Below, piece by piece: positions 48,001-60,025 of a DNA stretch of 64,000 nt; position 1 is the first letter of the stretch; each line of letters opens with the position of its first letter. The position numbers and the translations under genes are program-made. This stretch comes from Acanthopleura granulata (taxonomy: Eukaryota > Mollusca > Polyplacophora > Chitonida > Chitonidae), in contig JABBOT010000080.1 in NCBI GenBank assembly GCA_016165875.1, positions 14,042,133-14,106,132 on the forward strand, given 5' to 3'. Below the pieces are notes generated by a model. It was not told the DNA's origin. It saw nothing but the letters and a program-made list of their open reading frames with translations, and searched no databases.

Positions 48001-49600
48001 TTAAGATCGTCCTAACACGAGACATAAAGGCAGAATACCCTTATTGTTTTAATTTTGGGGACATGTATTCTGCCTTTTTTTATCCATTGTACAGGTAACT
48101 GTAGCAAGAAGCTTTCCAGTTAATCAAACACATATTCATATTCTTACTTTTCCAAACAAACTGGGAGATAAATCTAATTTTCGCTTTCAACAGTATTAAT
48201 ATCTGTTCTAAAACTTCGAAGAATTAAATTACTTTGGCACTTGGTGTGATAAAAGAATCATTGCAATATGTTATAACATTAACAGTACATAATCAGCGCT
48301 TGATCATGCTGCATCCCTCTCCAGTCGTATATGGGAAAGTCTGCCGCAAACTGCGTAGGTAATAGTACATGTTAATTGTACATGGGTAGGGCCTTAAACT
48401 CCTTTTATTAAAATCAAAATAAATAAAGGAATACGTTACATCTAAATACATTTAGTGAAACATTCTAAGGTTATTCTTTGTCATGGATGACTGAAATATT
48501 GCAAAGTAAGGTGTAAAATCCAAGTATACATACATACATACATGCATCCCTGCATACATTTAGTGCACTAATGGTGGAGGGGGAGGGGAGGGGGTAACCC
48601 AGAAGAAACACACTTATCGCACTGTCTTGCGCATGTTAATGTAGCCATCACCAATAGATGAAGGTATTCAAGATGATTCTGTGCGTCTGAAAACGAGTCG
48701 TCAAGCCTTTGAATATGAATACTCAGACAGAATGTTCTTCAGACAGGATTCAGTGACGCAGGCTGTGGCGAACAGATGTCGCCATTGTTTAATGTTCTGC
48801 ATGATTTTGAGCTTTGCACAGAGATGACGCATGGGAATTCCAAGCGGTGACACAGCTGTCATTGAATGGAGTTTTGCGCACTTATATATGTGTGGTTGTC
48901 TACATGCCACGTAATGCAAATATTTTTCACCATTGTAAATGCGCCAACACATGTTGACTATCGTAAGTTTTATTACCGTCACGAGAGAATTTCTGGACTT
49001 TCCCCACACCTTTACAACCTTTTTTTGTGATGCCTCTGGTGCCTACATACTTATTTTCCCTGCTTACCGAAGAGAATATAAGAACAAGATATTAGAAAAA
49101 GTTGTAATGGTGAGGGGAAGGTTCAGAAATGCTCTTGTGACGATAAAAGTGCTGGTGCAGGTTACTATGCATGCATATATGTATTCTTGGAGTTTTACTT
49201 CTTACTTAACAAATTTTCAGTTATATGACGACGAGAAGTCCTTAGAATGTGTATACCGTGTCTTCTTGTGGCAAGGTGAGTATATTCTGCCAAAGTGCAG
49301 CCGCCACTGGCATATCATGTCGCAGACACTGGACGCGACACCACACCCAGTCACATTATGCTGACACCAGGTCGACTAGCCTTGTTTCCTTGCTCTTACA
49401 TCTGAGTGCTGAGCTCCTAGCGAAGCCGCAACAAGTAAAATGCTGGTGATGCGATCAAAAACCATGATTATGACTGAAGATATGTGAAGTATTGTCAGTT
49501 TGTGTGAAGATTGCTTTTCATTGGACATACGAATTACTGACTTCCAAGTATCTTTTTTGTAAATGAAATGGAATATGATTTTCAGTTTTCCGCATGAAAT
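45100..49600. other. No gene supported
   Basis: Open frames at 45955-46278 (plus), 47230-47565 (minus) and 48939-49364 (plus, 141 codons) are within the range expected by chance in six frames of 64 kb. In the last, tttcag at 49213-49218 and AAG-GTGAGT at 49270-49279 would delimit a ~57-bp mini-exon, but nothing else supports it. Small simple repeats lie at 47109-47134 (attc) and 48530-48546 (tacata). Confidence 0.35.
48026..48077 (+). other. Perfect 13-bp hairpin
   Basis: The sequence aaaggcagaatac (48026-48038) is followed 26 bp later by its exact complement gtattctgccttt (48065-48077), then T-rich DNA. It could be a structured RNA element, a very short inverted-repeat transposon end, or chance. 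It is too short for an ordinary microRNA precursor. Confidence 0.5.
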
Positions 49601-49639
49601 TTTACATTTACATGGTATTCTTTGATATTAACAGGTTGA

Positions 49640-50800
49640 TTTTTTCATTGTTACCGAGTTTATTGCCTACGGGGTTCGACTACCGTGTCAACTGAAGCGT
49701 GGTCACATCAACACGATTTGTATTTAATTATGATCCTCCATAGCAGAGAAATCCACCTTGGTTTTGAACTCTCGTTTCTCGTAACAACGATTTGGTGTAG
49801 TATGTAATTATGGGGAACAGTTCACTCTTCTATTTTCCACAGTGACAGTTTCTCCACATTCTTTCTAATGCATCACTTAGATGCAAAAATTAGAGCCGAC
49901 AAAGAGAGGATGGCAAAAATAAAATGCGGAAAACATTATGGATCAGAAGGCTACGTACATTTATCCATTAATTTTCCTTAACACAACACAAAAAACACAA
50001 CACAACACAACACAAAGCCGTTTTTGTGCGTACCTCTTTCACGAAGACTTTTTAATGTAGAAAAGAATTTGCTGCTGAGCAAAATCTAAAAACAACTGCT
50101 CGTTGAGATGCTCCAGTATAAAAGACAACAGTACCAGAAGTAAAACCAGAAAAGATAGTGTGATAGTTGGGAAATGGTGAGACGTTACCGATGAAATCCG
50201 GCCTCTTGTCAATTTACCCGAGTTATTATCTTAAGATCTCACTGTTCATGTAAGTGTTTAAGAAGCAACAACTTAGACACCCGCTAATAGGTAAAAAAAG
50301 AAATTACAATGATGTTAAATGCAATTTATTATACGTCACTGGTCTATGAGACCTCTGTCGTTCGTAACAAATTTTGAATCTTGAGTCGTATTACCTTGAG
50401 ATGTCGTCTAATGAAGAGCTGTGTTTCCGCTGAAACCGCCTCAAGTATGTCATTTCCTCTAATGTCTTTCAGCTGGCGTTGGTTTCCTAAATCTATAGAG
50501 AATAACTGAATCCCAAGAAATTGGGCTGCTGCGATCTAAGTAAGTTTTATTTTTGCCCAACGACTATATTTCCGCATTCTTTATGATTTTAGGGCTTACT
50601 ACAGGCAAGGTTTGTTAATAAATCGGAAAATCCATTCACAATAAATAAGAAGCAGGCATTTATGTAGCTTTGTCTTGAGAAAGAAATAGAGTGAAAGACA
50701 TTTCTTATCTGGAACCCGCTGTAGGACGACTGTATTAAAGATGATTTCGTTCTTTGTATTTCTGGTTTGAGACCAGACAAAAAGGCCGTTGAATAACGAC
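49640..50800 (+). repeat. Duplicated segment S, copy 1 (contains R2 at 50,140-50,365)
   Basis: The order of blocks (tttaattatgatcctccat, tttctccacattctttctaatgca, cgtacatttatccattaa, acaaagccg, caactgctcgttgagat) recurs at 52,960-53,400. The 50,390-50,800 part (gtcgtctaatgaagagc, ttaataaatcggaaaatcc, cgttgaataacg) also recurs inverted at 57,010-57,440. A run of acaca-type pentanucleotides lies at 49981-50015. One 38-bp motif, the monomer of the 60.9-kb array, is present inverted near 50,400. The R2 copy is absent from copy 2, so it inserted after duplication or was lost there. Confidence 0.6.
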
Positions 50801-51764
50801 TAATATAATTGTGTTTATGTTACCCGCCCTTTCTTCCACACGAAATTTATAGGATGAAAGTGGAGCAGGGGTGGGTGTACTCTCGTAGATTCTTGCACTG
50901 CCTTTTGAAGCCTGCTGTTTAAATTAAGACACAGCCATGGTTCAGCCATATGTTCAAGGCTTGCGTATGCCCCTGACTATGCCGCTAACGTATTGGCATA
51001 TTTAAGCGCCACTTTCACGTATCCAGACTACACAAGATCTTACTCCTTTCTGTCTGGAGAAAATCATTCTCGGATGTCACCAAACTCGATAGACTGCTAT
51101 ATTAGCAAATCATTGGTTTCCAGACGGAGAGAAAAAACATAAGTGGTCATATGGGTATTGATATGCTGTATTACCTGTGTGCCTGTCATTTAATTAATAA
51201 TTTAAGGTTCTTCTTCTCACATTGGTTCTAATTTTGTTTCAACGACCATCAATGTAATAGGAAAGTAAACATCAGGCCGTAGTGAAAATGTCACTGGTTT
51301 AAAAGGACAAAGAGTTCCCCTGAACACGTTGTCTTCTTGTGTCAAAGCTTCCCTTATCTAGGTCAATAACTGCTCCCCTGGCAAAGTGTCGTTTCCACGT
51401 TGGATATTTGAACAGTGCAACCGAGACACATATTTGGTTAACAACATATATAATGAAATGGTACACGGTTTGAGTACCGATGTTTTCAATCCACCTTGAC
51501 CATTCACTACATCTTTTCGTCATCACTGAAAACTGTTGACAGCTTCTCTTTGCATGAATTCGTCCTAATTTTGATATTTTATATATTTTATTAGTTCCTT
51601 GGGGTTTATATTTGTTGGTTTGTTTAATTTTTGGAAAATGGTCATGCTATTATACACCTGGAACAGCCGGTTTGGTTGACGACTGGTATACGAATGTCGG
51701 TTTCGACGCCTAGGTTTCCACTGAAGGAGCACCATAGATATGTCAGGTTTGTAAGCAACGTGGA

Positions 51765-51880
51765 TTTCCCTCGGGCTCTGCACACTTTCCTCCCACCGTA
51801 ATGCCCCCGGTTGTCTGTGTAAGTGAAATGTTCCTCAGTACGTTGTACAATACCATTAAATTAAGTAAATAAATGTAACT
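51765..51880 (+). repeat. SINE body and tail
   Basis: It shows acgtggatttccctcgggctc, tcctcccaccgtaatgcccc, gtgtaagtgaaatgttcctc, and a tail accattaaattaagtaaata. It sits immediately upstream of the broken F1 exon copy at 52.0 kb. Confidence 0.65.
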
Positions 51881-51984
51881 TGTCGACATTGGTTTCGTCA
51901 TATGATCGATTTATTATTAAAATGACCTTTAATTCTACTCAAACAAACATTTTTCTTTCTCTTATTTTACAATGTCTACAGCAG

Positions 51985-52445
51985 CTCGCACTGAGCTATG
52001 TCGCTTCTATAAAGTTCGAATTGAGAAAGGTGCTCATGCTACTGGCGTCGGAACTATCTAAAGTCCTTCGTGTCTCTCCGTTGTTTTACAACTTGAATAT
52101 ATCGTAATAAACGGAGAGTTCTAGCCAGGCGAAAAGAGACTTAGCCAAACTGACTTTTTGGTCCTAAGAAACGGAATCTGGATGTCCTAGTCTTGGTTCC
52201 TTGTAAAATGGTGGTTGTAATTATCAGTCAATGAAGGGGCAGTGTGGCATTTTTACTGCTTGATCTACCTCAGAGTCACTTGTATCAGTCTCCTTAAAAC
52301 CTCTGCCCGTCAGCTGAGGACAAAATTTGTATTTCAATTTGGGCTGGTTACAGCGAAACACGAGCGCCTTCGGCCTGAATTAATGACCTCCTACTGCCAT
52401 TACGATACGCGGAAGTACAGCAACTTTTGGTATCCCCAGTAGGTT
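51985..52445 (+). pseudogene. F1 exon family, copy D (decayed)
   Basis: The frame at 51,985-52,065 reads AARTELCRFYKVRIEKGAHA, which aligns with AAGRAKMARCKVLLENGTDT of the open copy at 62,967. It then meets a TAA. The following DNA (ttacaacttgaatatatcgta, then tctagccaggcgaaaagaga) matches the C-terminal part of the other copies, and 52,230-52,380 (cagtgtggcatttttactgc, aggacaaaatttgta) matches their 3' flank. The beginning of the exon is not recognisable. No function is known. Confidence 0.55.
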
Positions 52446-52959
52446 TAGCGCTGTGTTGAAAGGTAGGGCATTATAAGCATTTTTCATATTGGCTTGCAGG
52501 ATGGTTTTCTGATTGCATGGCACTACTAGTTTTCAAGTTGCATCCCATTGCGAGGCCGGTGCTTTACTGAACGGTAGTGCCTGTAAATGTTTATTTCTAA
52601 CATGGTAGTATTTGGTTTTTAGGTAACTGCCGAAAATGAATGTAATATTTCACCGTCAATCCCACTTAAGAACATACCTCAATGTATTAAATTAAACTTG
52701 TTAAGTTAATTTTCTACATTATAATTATGTGAGCATTTTACGGTTCACCTTACCGTATCATAAAACGATGTTGTCAAGTCTCAGAGGGACGTTACTATAT
52801 TGATATAAGGTGGTATTTATACGTAATGGACATCGCATGCTCAGAATGCACTGGTTGAAGAGACTCCAGACATACATTCATAATCGTCATGTCTGAAATA
52901 TTGCTAGTATTGATTCAATCACACGGAGGCGATTGCTGATGACAACCGAAGATTTGCAA

Positions 52960-53720
52960 CATTAGCTGGATTTGTTTTTAATCATACTCCTCCACAACAA
53001 AAGAAACCTCCTTGGTCTTTTACTCCAGTCTCCACAAAGGAGAGATTCTTACATATTAGAATTTGGTATCATAGAGAACGATTCACTCTGCCAGTTTCCA
53101 AACTGACATTCTGTCTGCATTCTTTGCAATGCATTAGGAGACCAAATAGAGAACCCACAGTTAAGAACGGGAAAAAAAGCATTCAATCAATCACAGGGCG
53201 GCGTACATTTAGTCATTAACTGTCCTGAAAACCGAACACAAAAAAAATTCCAACCACAAAGCCGCTTTTCTGTACAAGTGTCCCACGAAGGCTTGTTAAT
53301 CTTTAGAAGAATTTCCTCTTCTCTTAAAGCAACTGCTCGTTAAGATTTCCCAAAACCCCAGCGCTCTTTGAGAAGTCTCTTCTAATGAAAAATGATGTTG
53401 TTTGTCCCTGAAATGTCGTCCAATGAAAAGTTGTGTTGTTTCCCAATGAACCCGCCTAAAACTGGACATTTCCTGTGTTATTTCGCGGCTGGTGTTGGTT
53501 ACCTGTATCTATAATGAAACCTAGGACGGGCGTAGGTGAAGAATCCCTATATTCCAGGATGTAAGGCTTCTCCTAATGTACTTAATTGCCCTTTGTTCCC
53601 TACTGGCCATAGTTTTATACCTTACGGCCAGAACGGAAGTAAGCAGTTGTAATAAATAAGCCTGAAAATCGATTCAAATGAATATTCATGCAATCAAACG
53701 AAAACATTTCCCTTCTTGTA
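52960..53720 (+). repeat. Duplicated segment S, copy 2
   Basis: It is colinear with 49,720-50,640 except for the missing R2. It contains two head-to-tail copies (inverted) of the 38-bp motif at about 53,375-53,450, where segment copy 1 has one. Confidence 0.6.
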
Positions 53721-53952
53721 GGCAGTGTGGGAGTATTGTGTGTTTCCCTGTAGTAAATAGGCCGAATGTTTCTTCTAGAAAATATGACAGCTTTGCTAAT
53801 AAAACTCACGTTTTGCCGGAAGTTATGTCTTTTCAACTTCTTTTTATTGTATTTCTTGCGGACAAAGTTTTTGTTATTCACCGAGTAAGTTTATAGATAT
53901 TAGTTTTGTCCTTTCGTCGACCTATCACAGTGCTCTCTAAGTTGCTCTGGCC

Positions 53953-54195
53953 ATGCGTCAACTGTTTAGTCCCATAGTGATAGACTGGTCAAATGCCAAC
54001 ATATGTATAGAACTGCTTTGCTGGAACGCCGGAGACAACACATGGCGTCTCAGCGAGGATATATATTATCAGGGAACCGACCAAAGCTTAGTCTATCCCC
54101 TTTTGAGATGCGCGGTTAGGGAGTTGGTACCAATCGGTAAACTGGTATATGTATGTACACGAGCAACATATTTGGCAAAGGTTGGTGATATATAA
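53953..54195 (+). other. 80-codon open frame, weak candidate
   Basis: The frame starts with ATG (MRQLFSPIVIDWSNANICIE), continues LLCWNAGDNTWRLSEDIYY, and ends ATYLAKVGDI with a TAA. Composition is balanced and protein-like, but there is no second copy, splice signal or recognised motif, and the length is compatible with chance. Confidence 0.2.
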
Positions 54196-55145
54196 CGCAG
54201 AAGAAGTAATCACGTTTTACTGATGGAAGACAGACGATATGCTAGGCATAACATCCAAGTCAAATTCATAACTCGTAGTCCGTGAATAATTTTTAATTGG
54301 AATACAAGTATCTGTGTCTCGGTAACATATGGATTGCAACTGTTCATGAAGGTGTTGCGATGCTGTAATAAATTAGATACAGCTACAGATGAGCGCTTTC
54401 AACCAGATGGCCAGAAAAGTTAGGCCTGAAGATTAAAAGAAAACCCATCCCATAATTTTTAGATGTTCTGTTATATGCTTTTTGTTCGTAAGCTCCAGTG
54501 GCTGTCAGAAGACACTGTTATTTTACCGACTAGGCTGGCTGAATGAAGCGAATCGGATCGGCAATAATTTGGGATGTTTTTTTAATAGCCGGCACACGTT
54601 TATCATTAAATTTTGGTTATAAGAAATGAGAGCGCCCTGGTTTCATCCATCAATAGGCAATGTGCTGCAAAACTTGACACCAGAGGGGAAAATCTTAACA
54701 CAGACAAGTTCTTTTGTCTTCATCAACCATAACGATATTCTGTAAGACTATACAGGAAGACTTCATTCATTTACCAGGCTTTATGCTAATGAACCTCTGG
54801 CCTTAAAGCAATCTCCATTTTAGGCGGTGACAGAAATCTATGTGCCTTCCTTGGATTTAACGGAAACAACCGATAGCCATGATGGTACATTTTATGTCAG
54901 TCTGTACCTGAGGAGATGAAATATGTCAATTTTAAAGTGTAAATTACAGATATTTGGGTAATAATATTACCGTGGGCTCATGCATAAGACATGGATGGAT
55001 GTCTCGCGTTGTAGCATTTGTTAGATCATGTGTAAAATATGATGATTTCAATCTACGTCACAATCTACGTTATGGATTATAAAACCAGTGCGAAAAGAAC
55101 ATTCCATCAAACTCATTCACTGTAAGTTTCTAACGATTTCCAGCA

Positions 55146-55996
55146 AATGCAACACTCTTGAAGGCAAGGACGGATCCATGGTGATTTGTCATAACTGTAT
55201 CTAATTTACATTAACCCGGGTGTAGCTGTATCTCTTAGCTGTCATTTTTGGGGCAGCTTGTTCTGCGAAAATATCCCTTCTTTGAAGTTCTAGTGGAAAA
55301 TGGGACTCACACAACTATCCAAGGTCAGCTTACGCCACGGTGCTATAGTGGCGTATAACTGGAACTCTACTTCTTAAACACTTACATGAACAGTTCGAAT
55401 AAAACTCTAACTGAGGCAAACTGGCGAAAGAAAGGATTCCATCGGTAACGTGTAACATTTTGGTAACTATCACACTGTCGTCGCTGCGCTGGTTTGACTG
55501 TATGCGGTAGTCTTTTCTGTTGTATTCCTGCATAAACCAGGATTCTTCTGGTGGACAAAGCATTGCTGAGGCCTTGTTCGTTTACATTCTTTTCACGGTA
55601 TTGTGTTAAATGTGATGACAACACAAAACTTTCAGTAATTCTAAATCAATGACGTATAATAAATTGCATTTAACATCACTACTCTTTAATCTAATTCTGC
55701 TGAAGGCAAGATGATATGGGCGTGTTGAATGTTACTTCTGAAACATTTATATGAACAGTTAGAATAAAGAACTGACTAAAGTAAACTGACAACAAGCCGG
55801 TAACGTGAGACCATTTGACAGTTTTCACACCGTTCTTGCTGCTCTTTTACACTCTGTGCTTTTCATTTTGTGCCATTTACAGATTGCAAATGTCGTACTT
55901 ACCCAAAAGTTCTCTCCAGGCGCTAAGAAACTGAACCTATTTGAACCGATTGATGTTTGGCCATACAAAGCGGAGGTCGGAACTGGATACACATAA
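55146..55996 (+). pseudogene. F1 exon family, copy A (split by R2 dimer)
   Basis: The left part (gcaacactcttgaaggca, acccgggtgtagctgtatctc, gaaaatgggactcacac) matches the open copy at 62,967 but is stopped repeatedly. The exon is then interrupted by an inverted R2 dimer (55,330-55,820). The C-terminal part resumes at 55,883 after a ttacag acceptor-like site and is open to a TAA at 55,994-55,996 (ANVVLTQKFSPGAKKLN, then EPIDVWPYKAEVGTGYT). That C-terminal wording is shared with copy B, so it probably shows the ancestral protein end. Confidence 0.6.
55330..55820 (-). repeat. R2 repeat dimer, inverted, inside the F1 exon copy
   Basis: On the minus strand the two units start about 355 bp apart (cacgttaccggc near 55,800 and cacgttaccgatgg near 55,445) and match the 14,923-15,460 dimer including the linker (gaattactgaaag, then agaatcctggttta). 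Copies B and C of the exon have no such insert. Confidence 0.65.
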
Positions 55997-57009
55997 AGCT
56001 GTTGGATTCTTGTGTAATGGCGTAGGTGATTACCAAAGATGAGAGGATAGTGTGGCTTGTTTACAGTTGGGTCTCTCTCCCAGTTACTTGTGTCCGGTTC
56101 CTTATTACGTTTGACGGTATAGCAAGCCTACTGTTTGTGTCTCCCGTGTGTAGATACAGACGCTCACTATGCAAGGTTAAGGAGAGCTCTGTGTTATAAT
56201 TATTGTCTGTGAAGCAGGCAGCACAGCACTGGAATAATTCCGGGCTTTTCCCAATGTTTAGTGTACGCACTAAATTTGAAACTTTTATTTCCGTGCCTAA
56301 ACATGCATATGTGGCTTTGTTTATTCCTTCTAATGATAATGTTAATCATTCGTGAATATGTTTTGAGCCATTGAATTGCTAGAACATTTCATAAAGAATA
56401 TCTATGTGAAAATGGGTGATACCATTTACCAGCAGTGCTTAGGTATTTAAATGGTTACCAATTGCACACCTTATCTAGGAGACCTACAACTGCGCTTATA
56501 TGCAGACCTTATTTAAAAGTAACCCTGTTAAATGTCGCCTGTAGACAGCTGTTTAAAGTAGGGACACTAGTAACTGGGAGGCAAGCCGAGCTGTGAACTC
56601 ACCACACTGCTCAATCCCCTCTTATAACCACCTCCGCCATTACACAAAAATCCAACATTTTAGTGCGAATCAAAGGTCCAAGTTAGTGGGTTTGCAGACA
56701 GTTTGGCTTACTTGAGAAATTTAACAGGCCTGTAGACAATGATTTTGTCCAAGATAGAATAATTGAAGTGAATCCTTTGGTGCTCTCGTTACGCCGAAAT
56801 AGCGCGTAAAAATGTCTAGACGACAACTGCATGGACCGGGCACAGGCAAGCGGTGGACATAAAATGTCCGAACCATCCACCACGATGGACTGATATATTA
56901 CAGGTATCAAAGGACAGCCCAAGCTCCTCCAAGCACACACCCACTCCTGTTTCAGCTTCATCGTTAGGGTTAGTGCTTGCGTGAAAGTGATATGCAACAC
57001 CAAGGAATA

Positions 57010-57440
57010 CACAACTCCGTCAGGCGCCATTCAACAGCGTTTTTGAGTCTAAACTCTGCAAAGCAAATCCAGACTTTACTAACAGAATCGCACTGCAGTG
57101 AGTTCCAGTTGGCGAATATTTTTTCCACTTTATTTTTTATGCAAAACGAAGCTATGCACGCGTATATTCAGTTTCAATCGTTTTTCAAATTTATTTAGCT
57201 ATCTTGCCAACTCTGTCTCTACGAGCCAAAAATTAATGACGAAGTACGGCCATTAGGGAGTGCACAATAATTAAGTGCTCAGCAGCAGCCTGGATTCGTG
57301 GAAAGCCTCCTTGCTTTCTCTAGAGATCTAGGTTACCAACGCCAGCCGCGAGACATAAGAGGAAATGCCAGGCTTAAGGCGCATTCAGGGACAAACAACA
57401 CGACTCTTCATTAGACTACTTCTCTAGGTGATGGCTGGAG
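57010..57440 (-). repeat. Segment S, inverted copy
   Basis: Its reverse complement matches 50,390-50,800 and 53,370-53,720 (ggttaccaacgccagccgcg, caacacgactcttcattaga, a ttggcgaatattttttcc block). It also shares tggattcgtggaaagc and ctttctctagag with 62,395-62,440 in direct orientation. Confidence 0.55.
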
Positions 57441-58039
57441 CTTCGGGGCGTCGTAACGACGACATAAGTTTCGATACTTCTTATCGAGACAGTGCTTAAC
57501 ACCAGTTATGTGCAACATCCACACTGAGGAGGAAGCCGCCAGTCAGACAGCATTTTCCATTGTGTTATGAGTGGTGACGGAAATCTGTTTTTTCTTTTGT
57601 AGGATATTGCCCTAGTTCTAGAGAATAAGTAACAGGGATCAGTCACGTGGGATATTATGTCTGTAAGTTTAAAAAAAAATATAAATATTGTCGTCGTTTT
57701 TACCAATTAGTAAATTATGTCGGGCAACATCTGACACCAGACAAGGAAATGTTATCAAAGGCTGGGTCCTTTGTCTTGATCAACAGTTAAAATGTTCGCT
57801 AAGGCTACATTATGGCCTCACTCCTTTTCATTTATCAAGTATTTATCATTAGACTGATGAACTATTGACCTTAAAACAATCCTCATTTTGCCGAGGCGGT
57901 GAAAGAAATCTATCCGCTGTTGCTGGATTTAATAGAGACAGCAGATGGGCCTGCTGGTATTTTTCGGGTAAACCTATAGCCTATAAAGGAAACAAATGTC
58001 AATTTTTAAACTGCACATTATCTATATGTGGACAAAACC

Positions 58040-58475
58040 GCCCTCCCGTGACAAATGGAAGCAAGTTACAAAACCATAGTTTTGATGTTTTGCCAAAAAC
58101 CCCAAACACGGTGTATTTTTCCTCGTTTTTAAAATACATTAAATGTGAACGTCAGAAATGTCAGGCATTAATATTTTCAGGGTCCACTTTTTGATGGTGC
58201 CACAGCAGCAACATCTGATATGTTCTTGCTATACCGGTTGATAAAAATGTACACTGAAGGAATTGTGTAGAGAGAAAAGGTAAAAACATGGTTTATTTAC
58301 GATTTGTTTACTTCGACAAAGAATCTTCAGTAATCAAGTTATGTCAATAACAATGCACCTGATTGGCCCCTTTATCACAGACATTGAGACATGCGTCTTA
58401 CTTCAATAAGTCGTATAATGTGATTATCTCGTTTCAGACCTATACGTCACCTGCTTCGTTTTGTCATGGGACGGC
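58040..58475. mobile_element. Short TIR element, hAT-like target duplication possible
   Basis: The left end gccctcccgtgacaaa (58040-58055) is an inverted match of the right end (ttttgtcatgggacggc, finishing at 58475), and similarity continues inward over aagcaagt / acctgctt. Flanks acaaaacc and acaacaat could be a decayed 8-bp duplication, as hAT elements make. Units A and C run straight across the site, so the insertion boundaries are seen directly. No transposase is encoded, hence it is non-autonomous. Confidence 0.6.
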
Positions 58476-58645
58476 ACAACAATATAACCATGGGCCCATG
58501 CATACAGTATACACACATCTGCCCTTGTTGCATTTGTTAGATTATTTGTAAAATGTGATTATTTCAATGTGTGTCACAAGTTCTGGATTGCAAATCCAGT
58601 ACGCAAAGGACAATCCATCAAACTCATTCACTGTAAGTTTCTAAA

Positions 58646-58965
58646 ATATTACAGCAAATGTAACACTCTTGTTAGGAAATATTGACAGAGTGTTCAGAAT
58701 TTCTGGAGATCTCTCATAACTGAATTTAATTTCACTTAACCCATTTGTCGCGCAAATGTACCACTTTTGATCATTCTTAATGGCCAATTGGACTCACACA
58801 ACAGGTGTCATAACCATCCAAATTATTTTGTGTCAATCGATCGCTTTACAGCTTGTAAATCTGGTAATTGACAAAAGGTTCCAGACAGGCTCTAAGAAAC
58901 TGGACCCAAATGATCCGATCGATATTTGCCATGCAAGGCGGAGGCTAGGAATGGATAACCCCTAA
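58646..58965 (+). pseudogene. F1 exon family, copy B (decayed)
   Basis: It begins after attacag with caaatgtaacactcttg as in the open copy, then loses the frame. The C-terminal part is open from 58,852 to a TAA at 58,963-58,965 (LVNLVIDKRFQTGSKKLD, then NDPIDICHARRRLGMD). It matches copy A at VN/VV, SKKL/AKKL and PID. Confidence 0.6.
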
Positions 58966-59258
58966 AGTGTAGGATTCTTGTGTAATGACAGAAGCGGTCA
59001 CTAGAGATGACAGACCAGTGTGGCGTGTTTACAGGTCCCTCTCTCTCTGGGTTAATAGTGGCAATCTCCATAAACAGCTGTCTATGAGTCGAAGACAAAA
59101 CAAAGAACTGTAATTGAATCCGGCCGAGCGAAAGCGAAACGCCTTAGGTCTGAATTAAGGACTTTCCACAGCCATTACGTTAGTAAATTTCAGGTCCACT
59201 GTTTGTGTCCGACGTCCATTAAGCTCTATGTGTAGACATGCAGGTGTTTACAAAGTTA

Positions 59259-60025
59259 GAGACATGGTCGCCCAAAATTTGAATCTTTAAGCAAATTCTG
59301 ATTGCGACGTCTTAGCGAAGTTTTGAAGTTCATTCATGAACTAAATCAGTCACATTGAAATTAAAAATATTTACTGAGTGTGTAGCTAGTGCGAGACCGG
59401 AAAACTCCCGACCTTATTCGAATTCAACACAAAGAGAGAGGGCCATATTACCTCATTAATATTCAACCGAAATTACCCGAAGTAGATCTCCAGGTGTTCG
59501 GGATATTGGCTACACAAACTCGGATGATTTCGAACTGTGATGGACATAGCTGCTCTAGATTATAGGAGCTTAAACGACATTGAGAAAATTATACCAATAA
59601 TTTCTTCATTAAACTATATATCAGAAACGTGTGTCTCTTCGACGTTTAACAGCCCCACAACAACAACAACATTTTCTCCCACCTATCGAGCAGTAGTTTT
59701 GCGACATCTGGTGACTAATCACAATCTAGACTTGCCCGTCAACCTTCTGAACTCTCTTGTACGCCTCTTTTTGGCCGATCCTGTGAGAGAGCCTTACGTC
59801 CTTGTTTTACGCATGTCACCAGCCATGTTTGTTTAGATTTGAAGTTTACCGAGAGCTGTGCGCGTGCTCCATTTCCATTGAATTTACAGCCCCTCATTTA
59901 TTTATTCTGTGAGACTTATACTGCTGGTGTTGGGATTGTAACTTTTACTTTTTGAGAAAATTACCTACTACTCCTGTCATTCGGTAATAAAGCAAAAATA
60001 CCTAGTATTTGGGTGACCATGTCCC
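59259..60025. mobile_element. 767-bp TIR element (MITE) at a TTA(A) site
   Basis: Terminal inverted repeats: gagacatggtcgcccaaa at 59259-59276 and the complement of gggacatggtcacccaaa at 60008-60025, identical at 16 of 18 positions. The left flank is aagtta and the right flank tttaatg. Units A and C read aaggttaaggag and aagtttaagag without the insert, so a TTA or TTAA target was duplicated. A frame at 59540-59836 (ATG, 98 codons, with an NSPTTTTTFSPTYRAVVLRH stretch) lies inside but resembles no transposase I know. Confidence 0.75.

Larger units (their letters stand above)
54670..57310 (+). repeat. Tandem unit A of the right-hand cluster
   Basis: The unit start (ttgacaccagaggggaaaat) recurs at about 57,729 and 62,499. 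Downstream landmarks in common are cattccatcaaactcattcac, the F1 exon, ggaataattcc near 56,230, and a block at 56,570-57,300 ending tggattcgtggaaagcctcc. It contains a broken F1 exon copy and an inverted R2 dimer. Confidence 0.7.

Noticed and set aside
48939..49364. 141-codon plus-strand frame with a possible mini-exon inside
   Set aside because: The frame runs through a would-be intron, the start is not supported, and no motif is seen. The AAG-GTGAGT site alone is not enough.
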